From Cymbidium sinense (taxonomy: Eukaryota > Streptophyta > Magnoliopsida > Asparagales > Orchidaceae): a DNA stretch of 64,000 nucleotides. The notes under the pieces are model-generated. The model did no database searches. It saw nothing but the letters and a program-made list of their open reading frames with translations, and was not told the origin of the DNA. This document shows, in pieces, positions 23,131 to 36,554 of the stretch (within the stretch, counting starts at the first letter, position 1; every line of letters starts with the position of its first letter). Both the position numbers and the translations under genes were made by a program. The stretch spans positions 83,501 to 147,500 of the forward strand of contig JAKCPB010000330.1 of the NCBI GenBank assembly GCA_021442155.1, written 5' to 3'.

Positions 23131-25950
23131 GGGTGGACATTGCGGGAGGCATCCCTCCCGTTGTTGATATAGAATTCACTCTTTTTTCATTTTCATGGTA
23201 TGGCTTTAATTGGGCCCAGCTGACCCAACTCCCTTCTCAAAGTGTGCTTTGGAGATACGACCCTGTCCACTTTAGGCTTTATTGTTTTTGAATAATTCAG
23301 TGGCACCATCTGTTTTCTTTGTTGCAGAAAAGACTGTTGGTATATGTGGTGTGGGTGGTTCCCCCTTACCCTTGTCTTGATGGAACTGCATAAAGAGCCC
23401 GCTGTTCCCCCCTGTGGAGTCAATAGAATGAGTGTTATCTCTTCTCCTTTTGTGCTAATTTTTATTCTGTTCAGCAACAAATTGAGTTTTTGAAGTTTTC
23501 CCTTTGACTTGGTTGCTCTGATTTTCTACTTTATGAGGCCTAGCTTTTCTTCTGGTAACCAATGTCCATGGTCCATACGACTTGTCCAAGTCAGTTTGAG
23601 CTGCATTATCAATGATAGCTTCTTTTCCTTTAGATTGAGTTATCAGGGTGCAATCAGCAGAGGGCAAAATTGTTGCATTACTCGTGATGGTTGTCTTGTC
23701 GCCTAGAAGGTACCGTTTAGTATTTGAACTGTTTGCTGCAACTTTGCAGCATTGCTATACCTGATCCATGGAGGGAATGACTTGTTTTGCTGCTGAAATG
23801 CTATCTGCGTGGTTGCTATTTTTCTGCCCTTGAGAAGCCATGGAGTTGGTTTGATTTGGCAAAGGGTTGGGGGAGGTGTTGGGTATGTTGTATGGTGTTG
23901 TATGGTGTTCGGACATGCTTCAACTTTATGTCCTACTTTTCCACAATGGAAACATAGTTGTGTAATCCCCTCATATTCAACTTTTTGAAAAAATTGGCCT
24001 TTGTAGCCATTGATCCATATTCCAGGAGGGAGTCTCTTTGATAGGTCCACCTTGACAAAAATCCTAGCATATGTACTATGCGCCCATTTGCTAGTTTGGT
24101 TGTCCATCCACATTGGTTCACCAACAAATGAAGCAATTCGGGCTAGATTGTTGTCAGCCCAGTAGATGAGGGGTAGGCTTGGTAGTCTCATCCATAAAGG
24201 GGTAGTTAGGCCTAAAAGAGATTTGAGTGAGAAATCGGGAGTTCACCTGTCCATAGCGATAACATTGTCGGCAATAAACCATGGTCCATTACGAAGCACA
24301 ACATCACGGGCTTCAGTCGATTTGAAAATGCATAGAAAATAATTGGGGGCTACAAGCACCAAATCAAATTCCCCCATTGACTCCACTATCTTTTCAGATC
24401 ATTGTTTAGAAAGTAATAAGGGAGTTTTTTTCCCAAGGAGTTTTCCCACTAGAGCGGTTTCCAATTTTTGAATATTTTCTAGCATGGAGGTATCATCAAG
24501 ATTGATTGCGGTCCCATCCCTATCCCTAATGTCTTCAAACTTCACTTTGGCAAGAGGGACGATTACTGGTTTCTTTCAAACATTGGTTGGTGTATTGTTT
24601 TATTTCCTTGAGTTGTTTTGCATAGGAATTGAATCCCTATTGTGTGAGTTAGTGTGTTGAAACTTCTCCTGCACATCAACAAGAAATCTGATCGGTTGGC
24701 CAATAGACTTGTGTGAGATGCAAGTTAGTACACCCATGCTAGACTGGCTTGCTGTTGTCTCCTAGAGGTGGGAAGTAGGTGGGTTGAACTCTCCCTACGT
24801 AGTGGGTAAAAATCTACAAGGTTGCTTAGCATTATCAAGTTCTGATTCCTTTTCGGCAAAACCACAAACACCGTGTATGCATGACTATGGATTAGAGAAA
24901 TCAGTGCATTGAGGGTCTATTTCAGCCCCTTCCATTTGGTGTGGAAGGCCGGTAATGATGCCTTGCTTAGATTGCACATCCATAACATTGCAAGAATTCA
25001 CAGTAATTGAATTTGAGAAAGATTGTTGAGGGCCACTCGCCCGAACCTGTGCGACTCACTAGGACTCTTAGGGGAGATCACATTAGACATACCTGCTATC
25101 GCAACCACACTATCGATGGAGCCTAGAGTTGGTCTGAATTTCCCATTTACAATTGCAATCGAGCTAGAGAGCGATTCGATTTGGCTAGCGCCCGCCTCCT
25201 CGAGCGAGTGACTAAGGCCTTCTGGCTGCGCTCAATGGATGAGTTGCGCTCAGTCCGCATGACCTTCATGAGCATTGGCTCTTCCGTTTGATTCCCAGTA
25301 GGCGCTAGAAGAGCTGCAGCCGTTCCCTTAAGTAGGTTGTCATAGCTGCCTGCAGCATCCATCTCCATGGAGTGAGTGGTTTTCGATTAGATGTTGCAAT
25401 ATGCCATTATGGCCGTAGTAACATTGCTACCTGAATTGGTTCCATTTTCAGCATTGTCCAACATTATGGCCATTGTTCCATTGGTGCCTTCAACCTGAGA
25501 TTGATTCCTTGCTCGTACGATTACTGTTCCATTGGAGTCCCCTTCCCTGCTTGTTATATCATTGCCGTGAGCTTGCATTCCACCTCCTACCCGTGAGGTG
25601 CAGCCATCACTAGAGTCCACCTCCATGTGCGTTGTTCCAATGATTGCTGAAATCGAGCCATGTTCATCTCTAGAGGAAGGTCTATAGCTACCACCTTCTT
25701 GCTGTGCAGTTCCCACTTCATCTTTCTTAGATCCATACCTTTCTTGTCAGCCCTTAGAGCTCCCTGGCCGACCTCCCTTGCTGGCCAAACCACCTCCTGA
25801 ACTTGCAGCACCACCCTTCGAGCTGGTTGCCCTCTCTTCCATTGCCCCACCACCAAATGGCCGGCCACCCTCCTTGCTACCAACACCCGCACTCCTTCTT
25901 GAGTGAGGGGGCGACCCTTGGTTACACCCCCTGCATACTTAGAGCTTCTC
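23127..25950 (-). pseudogene. LINE D ORF1: DUF4283 and CCHC zinc knuckle, broken
   Basis: The N-terminal part is Gly/Ser/Lys-rich (frame containing G-G-L-A-S-K-G-G-R-P-G-S-S-K-G) and acidic/Asn-rich after it (25387-25716). The start is uncertain because the ATG at 25934-25936 is one base out of the homologous frame. A C-I-H-G-V-C motif lies near 24855-24885. DUF4283 is at about 24000-24430, and a single open stretch at 23703-24191 holds its end plus the knuckle C-F-H-C-G-K-V-G-H-K-V-E-A-C. The basic tail (23193-23667) ends D-A-S-R-N-V-H-P at TGA (23127-23129), overlapping the ORF2 ATG. Confidence 0.82.
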
Positions 25951-26002
25951 TCACTAGAAAACTAAGAGAGAGAAGGAAGGAAGAGAAATGAAATCTATCC
26001 CC

Positions 26003-26036
26003 AAAGTTTTTAGGTTTCCCAAAGTTTTTGGGTTCT
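26003..26036. repeat. Junction D/E: doubled motif
   Basis: Copies at 26003-26017 (AAAGTTTTTAGGTTT, decayed) and 26021-26036 (AAAGTTTTTGGGTTCT) lie 18 bp apart, between the leader of copy D and the tail of copy E. Confidence 0.73.
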
Positions 26037-26113
26037 TGAAGGTTTCATTTGAATTAAAATAAAAAAAGAGATTACAAACTATCACATAGGTGCAACAACA
26101 ATAAAAAAACAAA

Positions 26114-29100
26114 CTAAGTAGGAGCCACATGCTTCCTATCATCCTCCAAGATAACAAGAAAAGCAGGAGGAATAGTACAATAGTAAGTAGCATGGAAACT
26201 AAAATTAGCACTTGTAGCAAGCTGAGCACAAAAATCTACTGACCGATTGTAGTCTCTGCAGGTGTGGGAGAAGAGCACCTGGTGGAAATCTCTGAGGAAA
26301 CCAAGATCTAGAGCTTGAGGTGGTCGGGCAGTCGAGAAAGTCTATTGCCTATCTGCTGGAGGTAAATCACAACACTGTGGCTGTCTCCTTCAAGAACAAG
26401 GCCTTTATATTCATGCATTAAAAGTTCCATAAGCTGCTTGATGGCTATCATAGCTTGCATCTCAACAAAGGTGTTGTCCCACTACCGTATATGACTTTTT
26501 GTAGCTTTGATGAGGTTGTCGCACTCGTCCCTGATCACTACACCAATACCTGCTTGGCCTGAAGGAAGTAGGGAACCATCAACATTGGCCTTGAGCCATC
26601 CGGGAGAGGGGAGAGTCCAAGAGGAGGAGGAATGCAGCCGGTGTGGCTGATGGAGCTCCTATTGCTCACAGAATGGAAAGGCAGAGGTGTTGGTGAATGT
26701 CTCCAAGATGTTGGCCGCAATCAGCTTCGGGGTTCCATGAGGGGAGCCATGGGTCATGGCATTTATGGTTCTCCATGCTTGGTACACCACATAGCAGTAT
26801 GCTCTACCCCAAGCTGAGCTTGCTTTGGGGGTTGGTCAAAGGCCCTGAGTAGCTCTTGGGAGTTGGCAAATGAAGGCATGTTGAACCCCCAAGTAGAGAT
26901 AGTCTGAATAACATCAGTCGTGAAAGAACACCTAGTCAAGATGTGGTCCAAGTCCTCTGCCTCTGGCAACCCCAAGGGCATTGGACCTCATCAACAAGTC
27001 CCCTCTCCTGTAGCCAAGTGAGGGTTAGCAGGGCACCCTTCAGAATTTGCCATCAAAAAATATTTTCCTGGGGATGAAGCTTAAATTTCTGGAGCCACTG
27101 GTTGCAAGGGCTAATCTGAAGAAAGAGAGCTTGATAAGCTAAAGCAGTCAGTGACTAACCTAGTGGGAGATAGATCAGCTCTGGTTCATCAGCCACTAAA
27201 TCAAGATGCAACACCACTCCTCTAATCTGGTCCACCAGTTCCCTCCCAATGTGGATCTCCAACTTTGTAATATCCCAAGAACGAGAATGAAAGACCCACA
27301 CTCGATCTTCATGGGTAGTAGCATCAAGAAAAGTGGGCCTCTAGAAAAGGGAAATGTCAAGCCAAGTGTGGGATAATATATGAACCCTACTTCCATTAGC
27401 CTCCACCAAATGTTGGGCTCTTAGCTTTCCGAGAAGGACAACCCAAAACTTGGAGTCACCCTCCTTAAGGAACTATCCAAAATGTCATCACCATATCACC
27501 CTATATGCAATGGTGAAGGAGGGAGGTAGGCTTTTGCATGAAATCCCAGGCAAGACCTGGGGGGGCTTATCCATGTGGTGGCAGAGTGAAACCCCAACCC
27601 GCCAAGCTTGAGGTGTACAAATGGTAGCCCACTTAACATAGTGGATTCCTTTCTACGTGGAGCTCTTGTTCCATAGGAAGGATCATATTTCAATTTCGTA
27701 ACACATTCATAGGCATGATAGTAAGTGTTAGTTGGTAGATGTAACTTGGAAGCGAGAAGAAATGAGCATAGCACGACCTGCCAGGGAGAGGTGTCAAGAT
27801 CACCATGCCATAATCTTCTCCTTGGCCCACTGAATCAGATGGGAATAATTAGTCTTGTGCAACCTCCTCATGGCCAGCTTTAGGCCAAGATACTCCATCT
27901 CTTGAACCCATCTGAACTCAGTCATCCTTGATTTGCAATTAGTTCTCCATTTCTTGGCTACTTTACTAAACAGATGGCGCGAATTGATGCTAACACCAAG
28001 CACAATAATCCTCAAGAATGCCCTTTATTTGCTTAGCATGTGCCACTGAGGCCTGGGAAATGATAAGAATATTGTCAGCATAAAGGAGATTAGAGATGCA
28101 AGTACCTCCAACAGTGATGGTCATGCCTAGATTAGGCCCCCTTTATTTAAAAGCCAATGTAAGGAGCTCAGAACAAAGGATGAACAAGGTGAGAGTAGGT
28201 AACTCTAATGAAAGCCACAATGAGCATCGATCCACTCAGTTCTTCAACCATTCAGCAATATGGAGAATCTGGGATGTGTGACACACTAGATCACCCAATT
28301 GCTTAATTTCGTAGGGAATCCTATCAATGAAACCATCTGCTTTAAAGTTTGCAAACTCATCTGGTCATAAGCCTACTCCATGTCAACCTTGATTGCCATG
28401 AAGCCCAGGATAGGTTGAATGTTGGACTTATTAAAGATCTCCTGAGCAAGGAGGCAGTGGTGGGAAATGTTCCTCTATGGGACAAAGGCTCCCTGTTCTT
28501 TAGAGATAAGGACATGGAGGATATGCTTCAGCCTGTTCACCAAGATCTTTGCAATAAGTTTGTAGATGGTCTAGCATAGGCTTATAGGCCAAAATTTGGA
28601 GGGGCAGTCTGTACCAGCAACTTTGGGTAGTAGCATAATGAGTGTTTCCTTCGAGGAGTCAGCCATATGGGAAGTGCAAAAAAATTCCTGGACGGTTGTA
28701 GTGACATCATGTTTCACACACTTTCATAGTTGATTGTAGAATGAGGATGTGATCCCATCCAAGCCCGGGGCCTAGTTGGTCCCCATAGAATGTATGACAT
28801 CCCAAATTTCTTGCTAGTTATAGCTGCATCAAGAAGGGGTTTGGCATGAAGTGCTACCTTTTCTTAGTAGGCAATGTAGGCCAGTGGTCAAGGGAGATAG
28901 TCCCCTCGACCCACTGTCGGAAGAAGGTAAAAGCAGATATTAACCTCGGGACTATCCACCAAGCTCTCATCATCCATCTTAACACAACTAATCCTATTGG
29001 TGCAATGTCATGAAGAAGCAATAGTGTGAATAACGTGGGTGTTACCATCACCCTACTGGAGCCATCTAGCCTTTGCCCTTTGCTTCCACCAAGAATTGAG

Positions 29101-30120
29101 CCTTGCTAATGTGGAGTTCAGCTCAATGACTTTGGAGTGGAGTTCGACATCTTGTACCATAGAAAATCCTTCATCAAAACATTCTACAATTTGGAGAGTG
29201 GCAATATCCCTCTCTAGCTCATCCTTGCGTGAATAGAGGTTCTTCAGCTTGCTTTTATTCTAATGGAAGAGGGCCCTCAGTGTGCTACTACTCTTACATT
29301 GGAGGATAGCGGCTTTGGTACCAAAATCAGCTTTACTCCACTTCTACCAAACCAGCTTGCATACAATAGGATATGAAAGCCAAGTGTCTTCAAATCTCAA
29401 CCAACGTTGTGGTGGGTCATGAGTAACAGGAGTAACTAGATGCAACAGAGGGCAATGTTCAGAAGCAATGCTGGGGAGATGGCAAACCTTTGTGTCTCAG
29501 AAGAGGTTGGAGGCTAAAGAATTAACCAAAACATGATCAAGGCACACCCATATTTTACTTCGACCATATTTATTATTGGTTTAGGTGTATTGTAGGCCAA
29601 CAAAATCAAGCTCATGCAAGTTTACCAAGGTCATGCAATCCTCCATTTCTTGCATTGCCTGAGAGTAAGTGAATTGCTTCCCACCTTTTTTGTCACTGTG
29701 TGTCAGAATGTAGTTGAAGTCCCCACCTATGATGGTAGGGGTCCACTAATCCACATTATCCTTTATGGTCTGCCAGAGAGCTCTTCTATGGTGGTAATCC
29801 TTGTTAGCATAGACCCAACCAAAAGTCTAATGAATGCTATCTGTCATACAAAAATTGCCCAACATAATATGATCAGATATGATAAGAGGGGAGAAGTCTA
29901 CGGATCTTATCGCCAAAGAATGACCTTCCGAGTTCCCTATAGGAGGGTAGCAGAGCGCCCCATCCGCCAACTTGTCCACCTCCTTCCTAGATATCTGCTC
30001 AATTCTGGTCTCCACCAGGCCAATGATACAAAGATCGTGTCCAACAATGAGGTGGCATAGGTACTTGCCCATAGTTTTTTTGCGAGCCCCCCTATAATTC
30101 TAGAATAGAATGGAGGCCAT
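26114..30120 (-). pseudogene. LINE E ORF2: endonuclease-RT-zf-RVT-RNase H, broken
   Basis: The start ATG is at 30118-30120 in a TGATG overlap with ORF1. The endonuclease N-terminus lies at about 29827-30120 (V-E-T-R-I-E-Q), and its C-terminal part near 29370-29600 has the catalytic box as S-E-H-C-P (Asp to Glu). RT covers about 27800-28900; its catalytic box at 28071-28082 reads Y-A-D-N, losing the second aspartate. Linker and zf-RVT lie near 26763-27500 and are broken by indels. RNase H is at about 26114-26720, ending E-D-D-R-K-H-V-A-P-T at the stop 26114-26116. Numerous in-frame stops. Confidence 0.85.
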
Positions 30121-32489
30121 CAAGTAACCATAGGGGATGCGTCCCCACTATCCGATGAAGGTCTAGTATTCTTCCTCTTCTTTGGAAGGACCTCATCCGA
30201 CCCCAAGTCTTGAATCTCCTTCTTAAAGTGTCCTTAGAGACCCTCTGCTTGCCATTGCTACTCTTGCTAGCCTTCTCCCGATCTAGTTTCTTTGGTTTCT
30301 CAAAGCTAGCTGGGGCGCTGAATACAGGGGGACTGGACAAATCAATAGAGGGGAGTAACTCTTGTAGAAGTGGTACCCCAGTAGCATGAGCAGCTGTACT
30401 AGCAGGTCCAGCTTTGGGAGCTGGATTTCCTCTTTCCTTAGCCTTTAGTGCTACCTGAGGAGGCCTAGTCTTCTTCTTCCTGGTGACCAGCACCCAAGTT
30501 CCATACTCTATAGTTGTGGAGGCTGCTAGCTGAGTGGTACATGGGTGGGGAGCACCAGGTTGATGTTCTAGTCCTTTGCCTCTATTAGTATCCACGCGGT
30601 GTTGGTACTAATCTAGTAGTCTACTCTCCTCTCCCAGCCACTGTGGTTGAACCTTTCCTTGTATGGGATTATTGCTAGCTTGCATAAGAGGAGGGGTTGG
30701 GGCTTACCCATGGCAGTGCGATGTAGGGGCCCTGGAGGTTGGGCAAGAATCCTCCTTATGTCTAACTTTGCCACAAGCAAAGCACAGCTAGGTAATACCC
30801 TCATACTCAATGGGATGGAAGAATCGACCATGTCTCCCATGGATCAATACTCCTATGGAGAGTTTGCTAGAAAGATGAAGTCTAATGCACACCCTAGCAT
30901 ACAAAATCTGGCCCCAACAATTGGTTTGATGGTCCACCCATAGAGGCTCTCCAAAGAATGAAGCAATCCTAGCAATGTTAGTATTATCCCAATATAAGAG
31001 AGGTAAGTTGGGAAATCTCACCCATATAAGAAAGGACAAACCATGTAGATATGCAGGGTTGAATGTTGGAGACCATTTATCCATACCAATGACATTACCT
31101 ACCACAAACCAAGGGCCATTCATCAAAATAGCATCCCTTGCTTCAGTTGTGTCAAAGACACACACAAAGCAATCTTGGGCAACCATCACTAGCTTGAAAG
31201 AACCCCATTAGCCCCATTTCCTTTGGAGATTAGCATTAAGGAAGTAGTAAGAGGGTCTTTTCCCCAATATTTTCTCCACCAGGGCCTTCTCAAGTCATTT
31301 TATTTGTCCCCAATAGCATGATCATCAAGTAAGATAATTGTGCCATCTTTCATGAGGGTAGAAGCTTTATCCACAGGCCCCAACTTCACAAACTCTTTGT
31401 GCTTCTATGGATTTGTATGAAAAGAACTAGATGGCCATGTATAGGCTGAGAGATGCCCCTATTTGATGGTGTCTTGGCAAAGGCCCCTTAGGGGGCAATG
31501 GTCTTCAAACAAAGGGTTAGTAGTTGTTGTACCATGCCCCTTAGCTGGGCCATGAAGAGTACCCTAAGCAAAGGTGGTCGGGTCTGCAGAGGCATTAGCA
31601 CAAACACCTTGTGTGCATAGTCCTGGAGCATTGTAATCGGCCATAGGGAGGTCATGGATAGCCACCCCACTAGCTTGTGGGTGTCCAGCATACTCAACTC
31701 CCATAGGTATGTCTATATACACCCTGACAGCCACCCTACCATCATCAACAGTACACATAGGATCAGGCCTACCTTTGGTTAAGCTAGTAGCTTGTCCAGA
31801 TCAGTCTCCACCCTCTTGCCTTGCTATTCACCCAACGGCTACCTATCCTGCATGCCCTGCACTAGAGGACATGCACGCAATACTGCCATGGATAGCACCC
31901 TCCACGGTCTATCCGCTTGCGCTTGTTGCTCCCCTGGCTAATTGTCTTTAGCTAATTTGCGTTCGCCGTTATTTTTTGCGCGCCGGTCTGGCATGCGCGC
32001 TCGTTTACACAACCGACCACACAATCCACGGATGCGGTTGCACACCCGACCATTTTGCGCTCTGTCCATGCAATCCAGCGGTCGGTTTAAGCGATTGTGC
32101 CCACCAACCGATTCGCGCCATATGCCCGCGCGCACCTTCGTTCGTCCGCACCCCGGCTCTGCCGTAAGCCCTTCTATCTGCTCTTAGCCGGTAGCCATCT
32201 GCAAGCATGCCCTCACACCGATGGCAAGATCAAGATCGGCGGAACCTCCTTCCTTACGCCGACCGGAAGTGCATAGCCCTGGCCACTCATCCATGTAGAA
32301 TGAATAGTACCCAATATTTTTCCAAGATCAAGATCCTCCATGCTTGCGTCACAGCGGCCTCTTTTCTCTCTGCCTATCTGAGGTCATCTGAGTAGCCCTT
32401 GTAGAGTGAGCACTGCTTGCCCCTTCTTGGCCTCCTCTTCTCGTCAACTTGTCTCAGGGAGGAGGTGACCGACGGCCACCCTCCTCCAT
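30120..32489 (-). pseudogene. LINE E ORF1: DUF4283 and CCHC zinc knuckle, broken
   Basis: The start ATG at 32487-32489 (M-E-E-G-G-R-R-S-P-P-P) is homologous to the M-A-G-G start of copies A, C and G. A CpG-rich segment follows. M-A-D-Y-N-A-P-G-L-C-T-Q-G-V-C-A-N-A lies at about 31589-31650. DUF4283 is nearly open at 30788-31189 (N-G-P-W-F-V-V-G-N-V-I and P-L-W-V-D-H-Q-T-N-C-W-G). The knuckle at 30743-30784 reads C-F-A-C-G-K-V-R-H-K-E-D-S-C, keeping all four ligands but with Gly changed to Arg. The basic tail (30130-30595) has one frameshift before the TGA that overlaps ORF2. Confidence 0.83.
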
Positions 32490-32554
32490 GGAGAGAGAAG
32501 TTCTTGGAAAACTGACCCAAGAGAGAGAAAGTTTGCATGGAAATGAGAGAGCTT

Positions 32555-32591
32555 AAAGTTTTTGGGTTCTGGCCTAAAGTTTTTGGGTTCT
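32555..32591. repeat. Junction E/F: perfectly doubled 16-bp motif
   Basis: Two identical copies of AAAGTTTTTGGGTTCT lie at 32555-32570 and 32576-32591, separated by only 5 bp (GGCCT). This is the best preserved example of the doubled junction motif. Confidence 0.82.
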
Positions 32592-32664
32592 TTGAAAAGA
32601 TGCATTTGCATTGATAATGAAGAAGAATTGATTACAATGTAAAAAAAGATAGCAAAGATCAAAA

Positions 32665-35600
32665 CTAGCTACTTACAGCATGCTTCCTATCCTCCTCCAA
32701 AAGAATAAAAAACTATGAAGGAATAGTATCCCTATCTAAGCTATGCCATACAAATCAAATCTAGTAGCTATATGTCACAAAGTCGCTGACTATTGTTAGA
32801 TCTCTGTGTATATGCAAAAATGAACTGGTGAAAGTTCTTCAAAAAATTGATGTCGGGAGCATCAGGAAGCTGATTTTTCCATATCTCATTGGTTAGAGAA
32901 CTCTTGAGGTGATCCACCACTCCACTGTTATCACCCTCAATGATGATGCCTTTATACACAGTCATCCATGGCTCAATGATGTGTTGTGTAGCATGCATGG
33001 TAGCCAATTCCATAGTCGTACTATCCCAGTGTTGAAAATAATGGCCCATGGCTTTGATAAAGCTGCCATTCTCATCTCTAAAGATCACTGCATTATCGGT
33101 CGCCCCACTAGGAAGGAGGGACCCATCCACATTTGTCTTGATCCAACCAAGAGGGGGAGGACACCATAAGTTTGGTTTAAACACCTGAAAGGGCTGGGTG
33201 ATGTCCCATTGCTTCTAGAAGGGGAAGTTGGAGGTGTGGGTAAGAGATTCTAGAATGGATGCAACAATAATCTTCGGGCTGCCATGACTCAGGCCATGAG
33301 TTTTAGCATTACAGACTCTCCACACCTAGTAGATAATCATACAATAGCATTTAGCCCATCACAATTTACCTAGTTGCACATACATGAGGGCTTGAAGGAG
33401 ATAGGCCAAATTGCTGAAAACAGGAAGCGAGAATGCCCATATGGCTAAAATCTGAATGATAACATTGGTAATGGTGCAATGGGCTACAATATGTTCACTA
33501 TCTTCCTCCTGGTTGCATTCCCAAGGACACAAGGTGTTCTCCATTAATCCAGCGAGCAACCAACATTTGGTTGGTAAAGCTTTGATGAGCCTCCACCAAA
33601 AATTCTTTCCCTAGAGATCATGTAGGGGAATTTCAACAATAAATTGATAACTCATTAAGATTTCTCAAATTCCAATTTCTTTGCTTTTCAACATGTTCTC
33701 TCCATTCAGCCGTGGAGTCCATGTTTAGGAAGGTAGGGCATTTGACCAATGGTAATTTAGTGATCCATGCTGAGTTTATGAAATATATATCCTCTTCATC
33801 AGCAATTTTCCAATGTAAAAATTGCTGCAGATTTTTTTCCCCTTCAATGATGACTTTCCAGTTTATGGAGGCACTGCATTTTGTATTTTTTTTGCCATAC
33901 ATTCCTCCCATATATTTCCAATAAGCACCTATGTAATAATGTATTTGGTTTGGAAAGAAATTCCCATGCTAACCTGGAATGGAGAGCCCCATTCCACCTC
34001 TCGGTAGAGTGCAACCTAGGTCCTCCAAATCTAAAAGGTGTGCAAATTTTTTTCCTAAGCAATATAATATAGGCCATGTTGGTTAGCTCCACCTTTCCAT
34101 AGGAAGCTTATCTATCTCATTGATGATGCTTTTGGGGATCATGGTGTGAGTGACTTGGTACATCGAGATGCTAAGCAGGGAAGACTTGATAAGTTGTAGC
34201 CAGCCAGCCATAGACAAGTGTCGAATGCCCCATTGGTTAATCCTTTCTCTAGTTTTTTGGGTGAGCTGAACAAAATTAGCAGCTTTTTATTTCTTCATGG
34301 ACAATTTGATGCCTAAATATTTAAGCTCTTGGACCTTCTTAAACCTTGCTAATTTGGTGATCTTGTTGGCTTCCACATGTAGGTGGCTTTGCTAAAAATA
34401 ATTGCACTTTTGGTAGCATTTATCCGCTACCAAGTCCAATTGCAGTAGTCATTCAGAATTTGAAGGATGCATTTGGCATGGGTGACTGAGGCTTTGGATG
34501 CAATGAGGATGTCATCTACATATAGTAGGCGTGATATATGGGTGCCTGCATTGGCTATAGCCACTCCAAGGGCAGTTTACTATTGTTTGATAGCCATAGA
34601 TAAGAGCTCCGAGCAAAGAATAAAGAGATATGGGGATAGTGGGCATCCCTGTCGAAACCCACATTGGGCCTTTATCCAGCTTGTCCTTTGGCTATTGATT
34701 AGAAGTGCAAAGGAAGGGAAGGAGATGCATTTTATGAGCTAATTCTAAAATTTGTTAGGCATTCCAAGCTTGTGGAGAACAAGAGCAAGTGTTTCCCAAC
34801 TCATCTTATCATAGGCTTGCTCCATGTCAATTTTGAATGCCATGAAACCATATTTGGATGTGGATGTTGGAATTTGTTGATTATCTCTTGAGCTGCTAAA
34901 CAATGATGGGAGATTGATCTATGAGGCACAAAAGCTTCCTGTTCTTCAGAAATGATGTTAGGGAGGATATTTTTTAGCCGACACACAAGAATTTTGGCTA
35001 TAACCTTATATGTAGTCCTGCATATGCTGATAGATCTGAATTTCATAGGATAATCAACATTGGGAGATTTGGGCAAAAGGATGACCAATGTTTCCTTCCA
35101 CTGAGGAGCCATCATACCACTAATAAAGAATTCCTTAATAGCTGCATGATATCCTGGCCAATGATCTCCAAAAGTGCTTGTAGAAAGATGCAGTGATGCC
35201 ATCAATCCCTGGAGCATGATTAACACCCATAGTTCTGATCACTTCCCAAAGTTTAGCTTCGTTAATGTCATTTCCTAGCAGTTCACCAATTTAAAGGGGG
35301 ATTCTATTATTGTCTGCAAAAAGAGGCCAACTAGAGGTAGTGATTGGCTGAGCATTCCATTTATGTTGAAAGAAGTTTATGAAGGCTTGGTTGATCAATA
35401 TTAGATCCTCTGTGCTCTGACCATCTTTAAGCATGAGAGTGTTAATCCTATTGGATCTCCTTCGAGTTGAAGCAACGGTATGAAAGAAATGAGTATTAGC
35501 ATCTCCCTCTTCAGCCCACCTAATTTTAGCCCTTTGCCTCTACCAATAAGAGAGATGGGCAAGGGTTGAGTTCAGCTCATTTACTTTTGGCGAGCTCCAT

Positions 35601-36554
35601 GTCTTCTTTGCTCACAACCATTTAGAGCAATCATCACCAATTGCATAATTTTCTCTTGAAGGGTGTCCCTTTGCTTGCTTAGATCTTTAAGCTTGTTCTT
35701 GCTCTAATAAAATAGATTCTTCAATGTGCGCCGGCATTTTTTGTCTAAGATTTTAGCCTTGGTGCCTTCATAGTTGGCTTGCCAACTTTTCCAAACTAAC
35801 TTCCATGCCATAGGGTAGGAAAGCCACGTGTCTTCAAATTTCAGCCATCTTTGTGATTTCCACTTCTCCACTGAGTTGATTTGAAGGGTAATGGGCAATG
35901 GTCAGATGCAATCCTAGGAAGGTGTTTAGTTTGAGCAAGAGGGAGAAGGTTGGAGGCAACGGAGTTGATGAGGAAGTGATCAAGGTGCACCCAAATTTGA
36001 CTATTTTTGTCTTTGTTGTTGGCCCATGTGAACCTGGGACCGGTGAAGTTCATCTCATGGAAGTCCCCATTGGTCAAGAAATCCATCATCTCTTTGGCCG
36101 CCGGTGAGAATTTAAACTATTTTTCTCCTTTTTTTATCATTTGCATCATAAATTGAAATCTCCCCCAACAGCGGTTGGAAGTTTAGTGTTTAGCAAGGGA
36201 GTTAAGGTGTCTCAAAGTCCACGGTGAGTGTGATAATCTTTATGAGCATAGCAAACTGCCACTGACCATATAGCCTTATCAGGTAACTGGATGTTTCCCA
36301 CAATACACTGCTCATTCTGTATGATAGGGGTGAAAGTGATTAAATCATTTTGCCATATAGCAAGGATGCATCCAGATTTCCCCATAGTTGGTTGGTGCAG
36401 CAAATCCCAATTGCGTCCAGCAATTTTATCGATTTCCCTTCTAGAGATGTCCTCCACTTTTGTTTCCATTAGGCCAATGAGAGCATTGTACTCTCCAAGA
36501 ATTTCGGTGGTAACCCTTTGCGTACCCCGACAATTACACATTATGAGAAGTCAT
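32665..36554 (-). pseudogene. LINE F ORF2: endonuclease-RT-zf-RVT-RNase H, broken
   Basis: The start ATG is at 36552-36554 in an ATGA overlap; a small deletion just after it shifts the frame. Endonuclease is at 36212-36541 (L-M-E-T-K-V-E-D) and 35704-36089 (F-T-W-A-N-N-K-D, H-L-D-H-F-L-I-N-S, A-S-D-H-C-P). RT covers 33844-35226 with L-P-K-S-P, R-S-I-S-I-C and the catalytic box Y-V-D-D at 34511-34522, an allowed variant in many RTs. zf-RVT lies near 33359-33620 (C-P-W-E-C-N-Q-E-E). RNase H at 32665-33184 has N-V-D-G-S-L-L and I-I-E-G-D-N-S-G. It is broken by stops and by shifts near 33600 and 35640. Confidence 0.87.

Larger units (their letters stand above)
19173..26002 (-). mobile_element. 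LINE copy D (type II), full length
   Basis: This 6.8-kb type II element on the minus strand has a tail at 19173, a 71-bp 3' UTR, ORF2 (19244-23130), ORF1 (23127 to about 25950) and a CT-rich leader ending at the motif at 26003. By eye it is the closest relative of copy B; for example the RNase H domains differ at few positions. It is shorter in RT because of many deletions. Confidence 0.9.
26037..32554 (-). mobile_element. LINE copy E (type I), full length
   Basis: This 6.5-kb type I element on the minus strand has a 77-bp 3' UTR, ORF2 (26114-30120), ORF1 (30120-32489) and a 66-bp leader. In RNase H and the tail it is most like copy H. Its ORF1 N-terminal region includes an unusually CpG-rich stretch (about 31950-32270) with no clear counterpart in the other type I copies. 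Confidence 0.9.
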
